Under the pieces are notes generated by a model that saw nothing but the letters and a program-made list of their open reading frames with translations, did not search any database and was not told the DNA's origin. A stretch of 64,000 bases of DNA from Epiperipatus broadwayi. Lineage: Eukaryota; Onychophora; Udeonychophora; Euonychophora; Peripatidae. Of this stretch, positions 1 through 11,416 are shown in pieces (within the stretch, counting starts at the first letter, position 1; each line of letters starts with the position of its first letter). The stretch lies in assembly GCA_028023455.1 (NCBI GenBank), contig JAQFVV010000036.1, positions 8,119,576 to 8,183,575 of the forward strand. The letters run 5' to 3'. Made by a program: the position numbers and the translations under genes.

Positions 1-845
1 ACAACAGCTGTTATTTTAAACAATAATTTTGAATTTATTTTTTTTATATTCAAATCAGCTCTGAATATATCACTACAATTTATCAATGTTCATGTCAGGT
101 TCATGGTCAGCATCCTGGTCAACCCGGTCTAGGATACATACATCCCGGTTTTCCCGGATTTATCTCTCTCGTCTCAGTACCCAGAGATATTTTTTCAGGA
201 GAGTTAATTGTCCTGGTTTTTTTACCACTCATTTTTATTTTTACTTTTATTATTTATTTTTAACTTTATACTTCATTAATATTTATTTATTTAATATTTT
301 ATAATTAATTTTTTGATTGGTTTATTAGTAATTTTCCCAAAATGGAAGCGGTTCCCCATTATTTTGGTACATTAGTAATATATGAGTTCACTTTGTGATA
401 TTGTTTCGATATATATGTATACAAACAATTATCTTTTCCTTTTGTATATATTCCGAAATGAGTATAGTATTAGTAATGTAAATGTGATTACATATTTTAT
501 GATTTTTTTTATTTCGTACTGAAATATACAATAATCTGCCATGGAGTTTTTATTGTTACTGTTGCGTCCGGTTCGGCCCTATGTAAATATGAACTCCATA
601 TTATAGTCTAGAATAAACTTATTGCGTTAATCTCTAAAAAAAATTATTCGTATCTATTGAACATTCTCCAACATTTTTATGATAGCAATCAGAAAGATAA
701 TGTTTATCAATATATAGAAAAATTTCAACTTACAATCCCATAGCAATTCATAACTGCTAATTTATACGTCATCAATGATATAAGCAGATCGAAAATCCTT
801 ATGTCGCAATTTAATTTTATTAACTGACAATTGTAAAAAAAAAAA
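1..845 (+). repeat. dispersed repeat R1, copy 1 (cut by window start)
   Basis: This stretch matches 10565-11418 plus 11891-11931 almost end to end, with many scattered point differences and small indels. Shared landmarks include the block around 'catcccggttttcccgg', the segment naming 'tcccaaaatggaag', and the 'tgacaattgtaaaa' end. No convincing open frame is present; the 72-codon frame at 86-304 is not conserved in the second copy. The 'ccatacatcctggttttccc' type block resembles outer regions of some hAT elements, so an old non-autonomous DNA transposon is possible. The copy matters because it provides the empty site for the hammerhead-repeat insertion in copy 2. Confidence 0.8.
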
Positions 846-1035
846 AAAAGAGGAAGTATTTTTAAATTAATATCATTAACTAAAATTTAATAGTCATTAA
901 AGAATTATTTGGTGTCAATGTAATAATAAACTTTCAGATAAAATTAAACTTTTTTTTATTAGAATGAATTACAAATTGACAATCTGTTCTTGCTTAAAAT
1001 CTATAAAACAACTTTTTTTGAAGATGAGATGACAT

Positions 1036-1138
1036 TATAAGTTTTTTTTTTTTATATGTCCAATGCGTTGACCGGGAAGCGAACCTGGGCCAGCAGCTTG
1101 GAAGGCAGCTATGCTAACTACTAGGTCAACAACGCTTG
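1036..1138 (-). repeat. tRNA-derived SINE, copy 1
   Basis: Read on the minus strand it starts 'gccaagcgttgttgacc', continues with a gene-like A-box region and a B box 'GGTTCGCTTCCC', and ends in an A-rich tail that appears here as the T run near 1038-1053. It shares its order with copies near 14493, 28715, 31772, 45894, 57170 and 63612. It is a retroposed SINE and not a tRNA gene: the body continues past the tRNA part and ends in a poly(A)-like tail. No clear target duplication is visible for this copy. Confidence 0.75.
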
Positions 1139-1459
1139 GCAATGTGACGCTAATATCAAAATGACAGACTGTATTTAAACGTTTTTATTCTATTGACGCG
1201 AATGTTAGTTGGTTGTTGTTTTTTTTTTGACTCATCTGAAATCATTCCAGAAATTAAATATGTAACTGAAAAGCAGAACCCCACCTCTCTGTTCGCATTG
1301 GTGTTACGGATTGAAAAAGCGTTTCTTCTTATTCTCAGTTATGAAAAAATATTTTAAATAATAAGCTAAGACTGACAGTTTTTTTTTTTTTGAGAACAAA
1401 ATAGTCCCAAACTAGATAGCTTAAATCCCGAGATGAATGGATAATAGACAGTGATTACT

Positions 1460-1467
1460 TATAAAAG
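1460..1467 (+). promoter_or_regulatory. candidate TATA box for the somatomedin-B gene
   Basis: TATAAAAG lies 250 bp before the chosen ATG. A TCAGCC-like initiator sits about 40 bp downstream near 1500. The region is A+T-rich, so a chance match is quite possible, and an upstream non-coding exon cannot be excluded. Confidence 0.25.
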
Positions 1468-1716
1468 TATCGACACGAGATAGATGTAAATCACATTTCT
1501 TCAGCCATTTTTTCTTTTTTTTTTTATCTCGTTAATAAGATGGAGAGCAAAAGATATGCTAATTTAAAGACACCAAAGAGATATTAAAAATAAAACCATC
1601 AATTATTTAAACAGGCGACATTAGTTGCCTAACTTCATCATTTAAGGACTTCGATTATATTAATAAAATTTAAAATTCGTTCAAGTGAGGATATAGTATA
1701 TATCAACATTTAAGCT

Positions 1717-2733
1717 ATGTCTTATATTTGTTTTTTAGTTTTAGCAATATTCTTTGGTTTTGTCATTACATTTACCGAACTTAATATTATGTCTCAGACA
1801 GAATGCGAAACAAGAAGTAGCTGCAAAAACCTCTCCAGAGAAATTACGGCATGTCAATGTGATTCACAATGCTGGTACTACGGGGATTGTTGTAAAGATG
1901 CTAAGCGGATTACTAAGGAACAATACGTTAAACATCATTTATTCGGTATTAACTTTAAATGCTCCGAGTTTCAAACATCAGACTTCGAAATGAAAAGCTT
2001 TTATACAGTTAACGATTGCTTGGTTTCGTGGCCGTTTGATTCGATTCGAACTTCTTGCCGGTATAATACTTCACAGTTCGCATCTGTTCCAGTGACTAAC
2101 CCGTCTACTTTTATAACATATAAAAACGTGTACTGCGCCCTCTGCAATAATTTAAATTTCAAAGATATAAGTTTCTGGACTCTTAATATCAAATGCCCAT
2201 CGTTTCCTTATGATTATCCAAATTACGAAAAAGACCACAATATATTTTATGATTCATTTTCGAGTCAATGGTATATTCGATTTCACAAGTCTAACATAAC
2301 ACGTGAATGCAATAAATTTACGTTTCCGGCTGACAATCTTTTGAGACTTAGAACGTGCTCTAGCCACGGTATAGACTTATGTTTACGGGAATATCCGATT
2401 CATTTGCGACAGTTGTGTCAAATTTCTAAAAGTTTACGCTATAATATGCGACAGCAAATGTATAAAAATGAATACTGCGCTATGTGTAATGGAATCGAAA
2501 TTGATAAATTAATGTGCACTCCACAATATCCACTTCACATGTCTGTAAGTAACCCGATAAATTATGGGCATTTTTTTTCTTTAAATATGGATTTAAAAAA
2601 CGCTTTCCAACAAAGCCGTGGAATTAATAATTGTTCACCAGATGCAATTATTAATAATTTTGGAAAGTGCCAACCTTTATCCTGCTCAAGTGATTCTGAA
2701 TTAGTAAATGGTGTCTGCCAACAAATTGATTGA
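1717..2733 (+). CDS. secreted somatomedin-B / YCALCN-motif protein (single-exon ORF, 338 aa)
   Basis: This is the only long, coding-like frame in the window. Residues 1-20 form a hydrophobic signal peptide. Residues 30-59 match a somatomedin-B-like knot: C30, C36, C46, C48 in the CQCD motif, C52, then the D57-C58-C59 DCC signature, with C82 as the likely last cysteine. Two later blocks carry YCALCNN (139-145) and YCAMCNG (253-259), motifs seen in the long cysteine-rich ectodomains of invertebrate adhesion/Methuselah-like receptors and related orphan proteins. The tail has paired cysteines C318, C323 and C334 resembling the linker that precedes a seven-helix domain, but the frame stops four residues later, so no membrane segment is encoded here. 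Likely role: secreted or cell-surface binding protein, ligand unknown. The start is the first ATG that gives the signal peptide. It may be a free-standing ectodomain gene, a receptor first exon, or a truncated duplicate; the lack of internal stops argues against an old pseudogene. Confidence 0.88.
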   Translation: MSYICFLVLAIFFGFVITFTELNIMSQTECETRSSCKNLSREITACQCDSQCWYYGDCCKDAKRITKEQYVKHHLFGINFKCSEFQTSDFEMKSFYTVNDCLVSWPFDSIRTSCRYNTSQFASVPVTNPSTFITYKNVYCALCNNLNFKDISFWTLNIKCPSFPYDYPNYEKDHNIFYDSFSSQWYIRFHKSNITRECNKFTFPADNLLRLRTCSSHGIDLCLREYPIHLRQLCQISKSLRYNMRQQMYKNEYCAMCNGIEIDKLMCTPQYPLHMSVSNPINYGHFFSLNMDLKNAFQQSRGINNCSPDAIINNFGKCQPLSCSSDSELVNGVCQQID

Positions 2734-2738
2734 ATAAA
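2733..2738 (+). promoter_or_regulatory. poly(A) signal overlapping the stop codon
   Basis: AATAAA begins on the last base of the TGA stop. If it is used, the 3' UTR would be only about 15-30 nt. Further A+T-rich AATATAA-like hexamers follow, so a longer 3' UTR is also possible. Confidence 0.45.
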
Positions 2739-2739
2739 A

Positions 2740-3260
2740 TATAAATATAATATTTTTAAGATTACACCATAGAGCGTTCCTAAAGTCTAAGAGTAATTTA
2801 GAATTTTAATAACTTAGAATGTAGAAAAAATACAAACTTATTGAAAGTTTAGTTGTCCAAGCGTAACATAATGAGGCACAATTTGGAGATTGTTGTTTTC
2901 GATCTGCAGAGTTAATGAGAAAAATGTAATCTGAACAATATTGCTGTGTGCTACTGTCTTAATTTAAAACTTTCCACAGTTGATTGAAAAGATTAATGAT
3001 CTTAATCTGGAAATATTTTTAAACATTTGCCTTTGTTATCAACTGTCTTGTTACATGTGATCTGTATATATTGCTGTGAATTGATATAAGGAATAAATTA
3101 CAGATGTGATGTGATGTACTGTGGCTTCTCTTTAAACGAAGTCAAGAATATCTCAGCAATCATGTCCAGATAAACCTGTTAGCCACTTAATTTTCCATTC
3201 CCACTCCAAGTTTTCCCATATTCTACTCCATCCCACTTCCGCAACATAATCTTTATCAAC
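2740..3260. other. A+T-rich spacer downstream of the gene
   Basis: No open frame of note, no repeat family recognised and no RNA gene motif seen. It probably includes any 3' flanking sequence of the somatomedin-B gene. Confidence 0.5.
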
Positions 3261-3262
3261 TC

Positions 3263-3450
3263 AGTGCAAGCCAGAGTAATCAATGGATATTTTGAGTGTA
3301 AAATCCCTATCTAGTGCCTACTCATCCAATATACCCATACTATTCTAGCTTGTGGCGCTACTGTATGAAGAGTTTTGCCTCTGTGAAAAACAGCTTATAT
3401 AATCATAAAGAATAATGATCATTGATGTTTAAAGGAATAAATTAGTTGTT
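3263..3450. repeat. family B hammerhead repeat, truncated foldback fragment
   Basis: The first part is the minus orientation of family B ('gtgcaagccagagtaatcaa', 'cctactcatccaatata'). It then switches at about 3352 to the plus orientation ('ggcgctactgtatgaagag', then the degenerate 'aatgatcattgatgttta'). The ribozyme core on the minus strand is lost: only its 3' half, with GAAT for GAAA, remains. It is a rearranged palindromic copy without activity. Confidence 0.65.
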
Positions 3451-3599
3451 AAATCTTTTGACAAATAGTTATATATATAAGAAAAATGTGTATTATATAA
3501 AAAAATTAATATATGTAAAAAATAATTAAAACATTTAAATTTATATATGTTATTAGCATAGAATAAAAATTCGTTTTTTTATCCAAGTAGTAAGTAATA

Positions 3600-4000
3600 T
3601 ATCCAGGGCTATGCAGCTAGTTGGCAGCTGGATAATTATATATTATTAAATGAGAAAAACAATAAATTTTCAAAAGTTTATTTATTCTGAATAATAATAA
3701 TAATAGTAAAATATTAGTAATTCAACTTGCTAATTGTTGGTTGAGAATAAGATTACTCAGATGTTACTAAATTCATATCTCCTTAGAGATTAACATCTAT
3801 AAAGTCTCTTTAACGCAGTAATATTGTAACCATATTTTTGTAAAATAGTCCAATTAAATTCTTTAGATTTCCTCTTTATTTATTTGCAGAGCAATTTCAC
3901 TTTCACGAGTTTAATTTTGTTTTTCTCTCTTACTTAATTATTCTGCAGATTTTTTATTTAGTTTTGCTAATTTGCATAATGAAACTTTTCTTTACATGCA
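3600..4000 (-). repeat. gypsy 3' LTR (minus orientation)
   Basis: Aligns in order with 6173-6625 by shared blocks such as 'tttatttattctgaataata', 'gagaataagat', 'agagattaa' and 'tttgctaattt'. Divergence is substantial, which implies an old insertion. The right boundary near 4000 is where similarity to the other LTR ends. Confidence 0.7.
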
Positions 4001-4201
4001 AATTAGCCTGTTGCATTTGCCAATAATTAGTTTTTATTTCTTCATAATTAATTATATGTTTGATTTTTGAAGTATTCTATCATTACATTAAACCTTGTAC
4101 ATACAGACCTTTAATAAAAAATATATATGTATACAGTATTTTTTCCCTCTATTTCAGAAATAGGGAATTTTAATCACAAAAAATATTGGAGTCTTTTAGG
4201 T

Positions 4202-4767
4202 ATCCTTTTCTCTCTAACAGGTCTCTGGGTTGACTACTACTTTTTTCTGTTCTGTAATATCTTCTTCTCCCTCTGTATTGATTTCAATAGCTTCTTGAAC
4301 AGGAGAGCTAACTGGAGTTTTTAATTCCAATTGCATCAAAAATATTCTCTTAAGTTTGGAATAATCATTGTATCTTCTAATGGTTCTGTTTTCCATTCTT
4401 TAATATGATGTTTAAATACACTGCTATCTTCTAATCCCATTTTGCATATTTGTTTGGGTACTATTTTCATAGTTATTCCCAGTAGCCATTTCTTTGTTAT
4501 TATATCTTTAATCCATACATTTTGGTTCATGATAAATTTTTCATTTTCCAAATAGTCATTTTTTTTCTACTTTTATTTGGAAATAATATAGACAAAGTGT
4601 GTTCTCATGCTTTGTCTTAATAATAAATCCATGGGAGTTTTCTTTGTGATCTCGCTAGATATAAAATGCAAATAAAACATAGCAGCAGTAATTCTTTCTT
4701 GTATATCAGCATACTCCTGTTTGTTTAATGCATCTTTATCTGTTGTACTGCCTTTTCTACTATTCAA
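4202..4767 (-). pseudogene. gypsy integrase C-terminal remnant
   Basis: Reading right to left, the frame at 4767-4573 contains a TPMDLLLRQSMRT segment, the integrase region where LTR elements have 'TGKTPAxLLxGRxLRT'. The frame at 4551-4336 contains VWIKDIITKKWLLGI and a KHHIKEW motif, matching the integrase C-terminal strand 'V..RDY....KW..G.....G...Y.V......RHIDQ'. A last acidic piece follows at 4396-4214. The frames are broken and out of register, so no enzyme can be made. Confidence 0.7.
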
Positions 4768-5039
4768 TTAGATTGCTGGTGCTAAGCTGCTGTTAATACA
4801 TGCTGTATCTCCTTTGGTGTAAGGAAGTTATTAAATTTTTCTGAGTTTGAACCCAGTACTGTTAACCATTACTGTAGTCTCCGTATAACTATGGGTCACA
4901 ATGGGTGCATGCAAAACTTTTAATATACTTACTATATCATTGTGGAAATTTATTTTGGGCATTTATTTTTACTGTAGCAGTTTTAACATATCCGATACTT
5001 ATTTCCCAAATGTTGACATCTTTCACTGTTCCTCCTCTT

Positions 5040-5500
5040 GACTGACTATTTGATGGTAAATCAATTCTAAATATTTTTTGTTGCAGATCTTTGACAAATG
5101 GTCTGTCAATCCACAGCTATAGTAGTTATACATTTTCAATATGGCCTTTCTTTTCGCAACAGTTAACAATACATTTGTCTGCTTTCACTTTTAATTTAGG
5201 CTTATCATCAGTATTTTTCACTTTGTTTATACATGTCAACCTTTTAGACATTCCTTCCCTCGATTTACTCTTTTGCTCTAAATCTTGCTTTGCTATTCAT
5301 TGCTCATGTAATGTGTGCTCTTTAAGTCCACAATTAAAACATTTTTTTAAAAATGTGGTTTGTTTTTTAATGACCTGTTTTTCCACAACCATAGCAATAG
5401 GATGGTTCTTTATTAATATTTTACATATCTCTTCTGGTTTTGTTGCATTTGTACTCATTTCTGAAGAGTTACTCTCACATTTCTAAAATTTTGCATATAA
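5040..5500 (-). pseudogene. gypsy gag remnant with CCHC zinc knuckle
   Basis: On the minus strand, 5396-5370 encodes CYGCGKTGH, the start of a retroviral-type C-x2-C-x4-H-x4-C zinc knuckle. A second, damaged knuckle (NCGLKEH) follows at about 5336-5297. The last cysteine of knuckle 1 is mutated and several stops interrupt the frame. The plus-strand frame at 5091-5486 is only a shadow of this region. Confidence 0.65.
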
Positions 5501-6009
5501 TATATCATAAGCTAAAGCTTGTTTAACATTAAATAGTGACCTTATATGTTAATTCCTTTTCATTTAGTAATATTTGTCTAATTATGTCTCTTATTCTCCA
5601 AGGTAGCTGATTCCACAGCATTTCATTTATAAAAATTTTAAATTCACAATTCTTTGCTAACGTTCATAGGGCCAACTCATATTCATGTAGGTTTTCATTT
5701 TATGACTGTGTCCTCCCTTAAAACTGAAGATGCACTGTAAATTTCAGCTTTATGGATTTAAAATATGTATTTAGTTTTATCATTAATTTTTAGACAGCTT
5801 GAGATCACATAAATGATTTGTCATATTCCAGACATCTTTGCCAGACATTCATAATAGCATTGCAACTTTAAGTTTGTCCTCTGTTATTCCCCTTATAAGC
5901 ATGTACTTTTCAATATGATTTGTATATATTTGCCATCGGCCCAGATTTTGTATATCAAATGTTGATGACATGTGTTCTGAATTTTTGGTTCACTGCACCA
6001 CAATTTAAT

Positions 6010-6175
6010 ATCTCAAACTAATTCTTATCTAGGCTTCATAAGTTAAACTGTCGATCTGCTAAAAGGCACCAAATAATATATTTCAGGCCTCACAGGTTAA
6101 ACTCTCAAACTGCATCATATAATATCCAGATTTCACAGATTAGACTGTTGAACTGTGCCAAATAATATATCCAAG
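6010..6175 (-). repeat. three tandem copies of a ~46-bp repeat next to the 5' LTR
   Basis: Three imperfect copies (about 6031-6083, 6084-6129, 6130-6175) share the plus-strand order 'tcacaggttaaactgt' - 'caccaaataatatatcc'. On the minus strand they lie just inside the 5' LTR, where a primer-binding site would be expected, so the tandem may be an expanded PBS-proximal leader. Confidence 0.6.
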
Positions 6176-6640
6176 ATCATGGAGTCAGTTGCTAGCCGGA
6201 TACTTATATTTTATTAAATAAATAAAAAACTTAAATAAAACTTCAAGGGTTTATTTATTCTGAATAATAATAATGATATTATTGAAATATTAGTAATTTA
6301 ATTTTTTAATTGCTTGATGAGAATAAGATCATTTGGATATTTTTAAAGTTCATATCAACTTAGAGATTAATATTTATAAAATCTCTTAACTCAGTAGTTT
6401 TGTAACTCTGTATTTTTGTAAATACCTTACTGCTTGCCTGGTAATTTTAGAGATAGTCCAATTAGATTCTTGATTATCACTCTTCTTTATTTATTGCAGA
6501 ACTTCTACTTCACTAGTTTATCTTTCCACTAGCTTTTATACACTTCATTTCTCCCCCCTCAATTCTGTGGACATTTTATTCAGCTTTGCTAATTTCCATA
6601 AAGTAACTTTTCTTTTTATGCATATATGAGAAAACTTTAT
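6173..6640 (-). repeat. gypsy 5' LTR (minus orientation)
   Basis: Partner of the 3600-4000 LTR. It also contains a block ('ctcccccctcaattct') that the 3600 copy lacks but the fragment at 12432 keeps, so the 3600 copy has lost sequence. Confidence 0.7.
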
Positions 6641-6659
6641 GTAAAACTGATGTTATCGC

Positions 6660-8060
6660 TATCGGTCTATAATTGTTTTAACTTTCTATGATTCTTATCC
6701 TTTCCTTTAAATAATAATCTTACTCTTGTATTACTCCAACTACCCAGAAAAGCTCTCTTCTGTGCCATCTTATTGAAACAGGATAATAGCTTTACTTTTG
6801 CCCTAAATTCATTACCATCTCTGCTGCCCATCATTAAACCTCTTGCCTTTCCATTTTTCAATTTCTTCTCTGCCTCATTCAGTTTATTTTTTGTAAACCT
6901 AATATTCCCATTACTATATGCTTTCAGGTTTTCTATCACTCTGCCCTTCACATGTAACAGCTTTTCTATATCCATTATATATCTATTTAAGATTCTCTCT
7001 AAGTATTCTCTACAGCTACACTCTATTTTCTCATCATCTAGTAATATTATCTTCCCTCCCCCCTACAATTCTCCTTTTAATATAATTCCAAATTTTTTTG
7101 CTCCCATCTCTTCCACTTTTATTAATATCCTCCAACAATTTACTATTCAATTTTATTCTCTCTATAATTATCTATTTTAGCCAACTTCTTCTTTTCTAAG
7201 TACTTTTCCCATTTAGCATTAATATCTTTTACACTGTCTTTGTTCTTAATAGCACACTTATATTCTCTGCATGCTTTTTCCCTCTGTTTTACTAACTCTC
7301 ATTTTTATTACTTTTATTCTGAATATTTTCACCTAAAATCCTATTTGCCACTTTTTCTATTTCATCACATCCGTCCTTATATTCATCCCCAACCAACTTT
7401 TCCATGATTTTTTCAACTTGTATTTTATAGTCTTCCAACTTATTCTTATTATTCACTCTCCATCCACATCTTTTACTATTGTTTCTACTTTCATTTTTAT
7501 TCTCCATCACATTACTCACCATTTCTATTACAATGAAGTTATGATCACTATTACATACTCCCTCTTCATTATCAAATACTTTAATTTTTTGTACTTTATT
7601 CATTCCATCTTTCTCTACCAATACATAATCTATTGCATGAAATATATTATTTCTAGACCTTTTCCCTCATAAGTATTTGATAAATTTCCAATGTTCAAAT
7701 TCACTCTCTGACAAAATTTCTTCAAAATCTGTCCATTTTATTATCTACATCATTGATTTCTTAAATATGTCCATTCATATCCCCTATAACCATTACTCTC
7801 TTCCTCTTTTCTTTAAAACTCTGTATATCCTTAACTAGGTATTCGTATATCCTGTTCCACTACATTATAGTTTGACTATCTCCAGTGGCTATATAAACTA
7901 TAGCCACCATCCATTCTTGTCTACCCAACCTTATTTCAAACCACAAATGTTCTTGACATTTAACAATATTTAAAAATTTTTTTGTTACAACTACACCATC
8001 ACCCCTTTTTTTTTGTCTATTAACAAACTCTCCATACCATAGTGCCACATAGCGCAAGTG
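6660..8060 (-). pseudogene. non-LTR retrotransposon remnant (endonuclease + start of reverse transcriptase)
   Basis: Reading right to left, 8057-7860 has the APE-endonuclease middle (RGDGVVVTKK ... VAIVYIATGD). The frame at 7621-7292 has CNSDHNFI, equivalent to the catalytic SDH motif near the endonuclease end. The frame at 6975-6667 has the reverse-transcriptase entry region, with LLSCFNKM followed by SWSNTRVRLLFKGKDKN, equivalent to 'W....I..L.KKGD..N'. Frames are broken by stops and the RT catalytic core is missing, so it is a dead copy. Plus-strand frames here (6773-7180, 7418-7672) are shadows. Confidence 0.72.
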
Positions 8061-8472
8061 ATTATCTGATGATTAGTGGTTTAATATTATTTTTTGTATT
8101 TTACAGATTTGATAAGCAAATTGCTCATTTATTAAGAGTAAACAAGAAATTTACGGAATTAAGTAATGTGTGTGTGTATGTGATTTAATAAAATTCCTAC
8201 TACCACGATTTATATTTTAAACTTTTTATTGATGTAGACAATAGTTTGATAACTATATCACTGACATTCATATTTTATCATATCTTCATCTTTCATTAAT
8301 TTTAGTAATACAATGTTATCCACATTTATCCCTGATATTTTTTACTTTCTCATTTAACTTAATTTTCTTCAGCACTTATAACTGTAAGACTTTTGAAAAC
8401 TTCTATTCATTTTTTATCAAAAATATAAAATATATATTAATGATTTTAAAGTTTCATAAATAATTGTAAAAC

Positions 8473-8592
8473 TCTCCATACAGTATTAATTACTCTGACT
8501 TCCACTGAGTGGCACTACTGTATGGAGAATTTTGCCTGTTTTAATAACAGTTATGAGCAAGCATAAGAAATGGTGATCATGTGATGGTTAGT
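8473..8592 (+). repeat. family B repeat, core-deleted palindrome
   Basis: A short minus-orientation start ('aactctccatacagta') runs straight into the plus-orientation end ('gagtggcactactgtatgg', 'gcctgttttaataacagtta', 'tggtgatcatgtgat'). The central ribozyme part is deleted. It is a foldback of about 120 bp. Confidence 0.7.
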
Positions 8593-9107
8593 GGTTTAAT
8601 TATAATACTTCTAAATATAAATATGGACATATATGTATGAACTGTATTAAAATAGTGACAAACATACTAATTTACTAGAAAGATAATCGTGTGTTCCTAT
8701 TTGCTCATAATAATCTATTGACGGTAGTTTAAATTGATTTTAGGCAGAGTACACTCTAAAATCCACCTCCAAATTATTCTGAAATACTGTCTCATCAAAG
8801 TCAACTATTATGCAAGCATTGGTAACATTTCCTTTTACATTGTGAACTAACATTTTTTATAAAGTATTTTGTCCAATCACCCCACTGACCATTTTATTAT
8901 AATCATATTCTAGGGACAACACATGTGGCAGTTACTTTTTGCTTTCGAAAGTGGAAAAACATCCAAAAATACCCATACCTTGCTTCCGTTTTGTTTAAAA
9001 CTGGTTTAAAATTCTTCTATAGCTTCAAATTCTTAGTAATAATATCAGTTTATTTTTAAAAAGTAGTTTACAACACATAGATTTAATTCACAATAAGATT
9101 TCTGTAA

Positions 9108-9243
9108 TATTCCAACAGCATTAAACTGTTGCACATGCGCTTTGCAGATTTTAACTATAAATGACTGAATACTAACCCTTCAAACACATGATAAAGTCTT
9201 TGGGAAAGATAGAGTGCAACAGTTTAATGCTGTTTAAATATTA
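9108..9243. repeat. short foldback element
   Basis: Inverted arms of about 30 bp ('aacagcattaaactgttgca' against 'tgcaacagtttaatgctgtt') surround about 75 bp of unrelated sequence. No hammerhead core and no clear target duplication are visible. It is probably a small MITE. Confidence 0.6.
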
Positions 9244-9545
9244 CAGTTTATAAACATCGCGCTATATAAAATAATTGATTTATTTAAATAAGATTTCTGA
9301 TAAAAGATCTTTGCACTGCTTTTGCTTAAAGCTGGCTTAAATTTGCTTTGATCCAAAAATAACATTAAGACCAATGACTTCTGATAATCCACCATGTCAT
9401 GATAATACACTCTTTACCCTTTACATTGACTAGTAGACTCTGGAGGTATGGATTGTCTTGCTTTGTTATTTCCAGGACTTTAACTTCTTATTAACTACCA
9501 AGAAATAAAGCCAATCATTTTATTTCTATTATACAATTCCTTATA

Positions 9546-9580
9546 GTCTAGGGCAGGGGTGGTCAAACTTTTAGACCTTG
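9546..9580 (+). mobile_element. hAT-type terminus (one end only)
   Basis: CAGGGGTGGTCAAACTTT is a typical hAT (Buster/Charlie-like) terminal inverted repeat, preceded by GTCTAGGG, which fits the nnnTAnnn target pattern. I find no matching inverted end; a diverged candidate is 'ggtcaaccctag' near 10670, next to 'gtctagag'. Confidence 0.5.
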
Positions 9581-11416
9581 GGAGTGACTTTTTTTAGTGA
9601 CAGTGTGTATGAGGTTGACTACATTTTTTCAGGGCTTCGAATTGGAAACTAAAAAAAAACATTATTTTTGCTGGAATGGAAAAAAAATAACAGTTTGACG
9701 TATTTTTTTATAAGGGCTCTTTAGGTACTCACAAATATTAGTGATGTTTTTAGAAGATATGAACTGATGGATTTTTTTCTATAATATATGAACTGTTGTA
9801 GACATTTTACTGTGACTACTATTAAATTACCTTAGCTCCCTCTAGTATTACAATTTGTCCATGTTGCTGTACAAAATATTTATTAAATTATAATTATTAC
9901 ATTACCTATAAATAATTATTTTCTAAAGATGGTCCTAAATTTAAAAAAAAAATTCAAAAAAATATACAAAATTAAAGTTAATCAATTAATATTTTTACCA
10001 AAATATAACAACTTCTGAATTTATTTTTTGATTTTTATAAAATCTTTGTTTTTTGTATTTTTTGATTCACTTGTATAATTAATAAGTAAATGCGAGTAAG
10101 GAAATGTAAAACATCTTCGCCCCTCCTAGTGTGGCATCAAAAATTTTCTAGAGAAAAAAAAAAACATAACAATAAAAATAATATTTTACAAAAGTCCTCT
10201 ATTTCTGTGCTTTGGAAAATCCCCACATTTTCTCTGCTAACAGTCTTTATAATAAATAGACTTAAAGTTTGTTTCTTGCTTTCGCAACTATTTTCTTTCA
10301 TAGTTAGGAAAAAGTTATGTTTTCTTTTTAAATCTCCTTGAGGATTATTTGCTAGCTAGACAAAGTATTTTAAAAAGTTCAGAACTTTTTTGTTTTAAAA
10401 TCAGTTCATTAAAATCTGTTTCTCCAGGACAAGTTATTTTTTATTTCTCCTAAGGCAAATGGCAATTAAATATTTCTAAGAATTTTAGCTCTAGCGTTAA
10501 CACAAAAAGAATTTAATTTTTTTCAGCTTCTTCAAACCTAGGTTTGTTTTTGAAATGATAATAATGTTATTTTAAACAATTTTGAATTTTTATTTATTTT
10601 TATTTTTTATATCTAAATCAGCTCTGAATTTATCATTATAATTTGTCAATGTTCACAGTTGGTGTCTTGGTCAACCCTAGTCTAGAGTGTCCATACATCC
10701 TGGTTTTCCCGGATTTATCTCTCTTGTCTCAGTGTCCAAAGATATTTGTTCAGGAAAGTTAATTGTCCTGGTTTTCCTAACCACTCATTTTTATTTTTAT
10801 TATTTAATCTTAACTTTATATTTAATTAATATTTATTCATTTAATATTTTATAATTTTTTGATTGATTAATCAGTAATTTTCCCACAATGGAAGTGGTTC
10901 CTATTATTTTCATATTATTAGTAATAAATGGTTTCAATTTGTGATTTTGTTTTGATATATATGTATACAATTATCTTTTGTTTTTGTTTATATTCCAAAA
11001 TGAGTATAGTGTTAGTAATGTAAATGTGATTACATATTTTTTTTTTTTATTTCGTACTGAAATGTACAATAATCTGCAATGAAGTTTTTATTGTTGGTGT
11101 TGTGTCCTAGTTAGGCCCTATGTAAATAGGGATACTATATTATAGTCTAGTCTCTAGAATAAGCTTATTGTATTAATCTCTATTTGCAAAAACACTTATA
11201 AATTTATATCATTTGATCTTGAAACTAACGTTTAGAAAATTATTCATGTCTATTGAACATTCACCAACATTGTTATAACAGGAATAAGAAAGACAATAGT
11301 TATCAATATAGAGAAAAAATTCAACTTACAACCCTATAGCAATTCATAACAGCTAATATACATGTCATTGGTGATATAAGCATATCACAAAGCCTTATGT
11401 AGCAATATAATTTTTA

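Larger units (their letters stand above)
3600..6640 (-). mobile_element. decayed gypsy-type LTR retrotransposon with internal deletion
   Basis: Two diverged long terminal repeats bracket the element (about 3600-4000 and 6173-6625; shared blocks include 'gtttatttattctgaataat' and 'atagtccaattaaattctt' versus 'atagtccaattagattctt'). Between them, on the minus strand, are gag remains with a CCHC zinc knuckle and integrase C-terminal remains. Protease, reverse transcriptase and RNase H are not recognisable, so a large internal deletion removed most of pol. Many stops and frameshifts make it inert. A related LTR piece lies at 12432-12690. Confidence 0.8.

Noticed and set aside
5091-5486. Plus-strand frame of 131 codons
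   Set aside because: Shadow of the minus-strand gypsy gag region with the zinc knuckle; no motif in the plus reading.
6773-7672. Plus-strand frames within the non-LTR remnant
   Set aside because: Opposite strand to the endonuclease and RT motifs; low-complexity, phenylalanine/serine-rich translations typical of antisense shadows.
8500-8592. Independent promoter or enhancer element
   Set aside because: The conserved block is explained by membership in repeat family B.
9108-9243. Hammerhead ribozyme in the short foldback
   Set aside because: CTGAATA occurs, but there is no GAAA or stem II at the required spacing.
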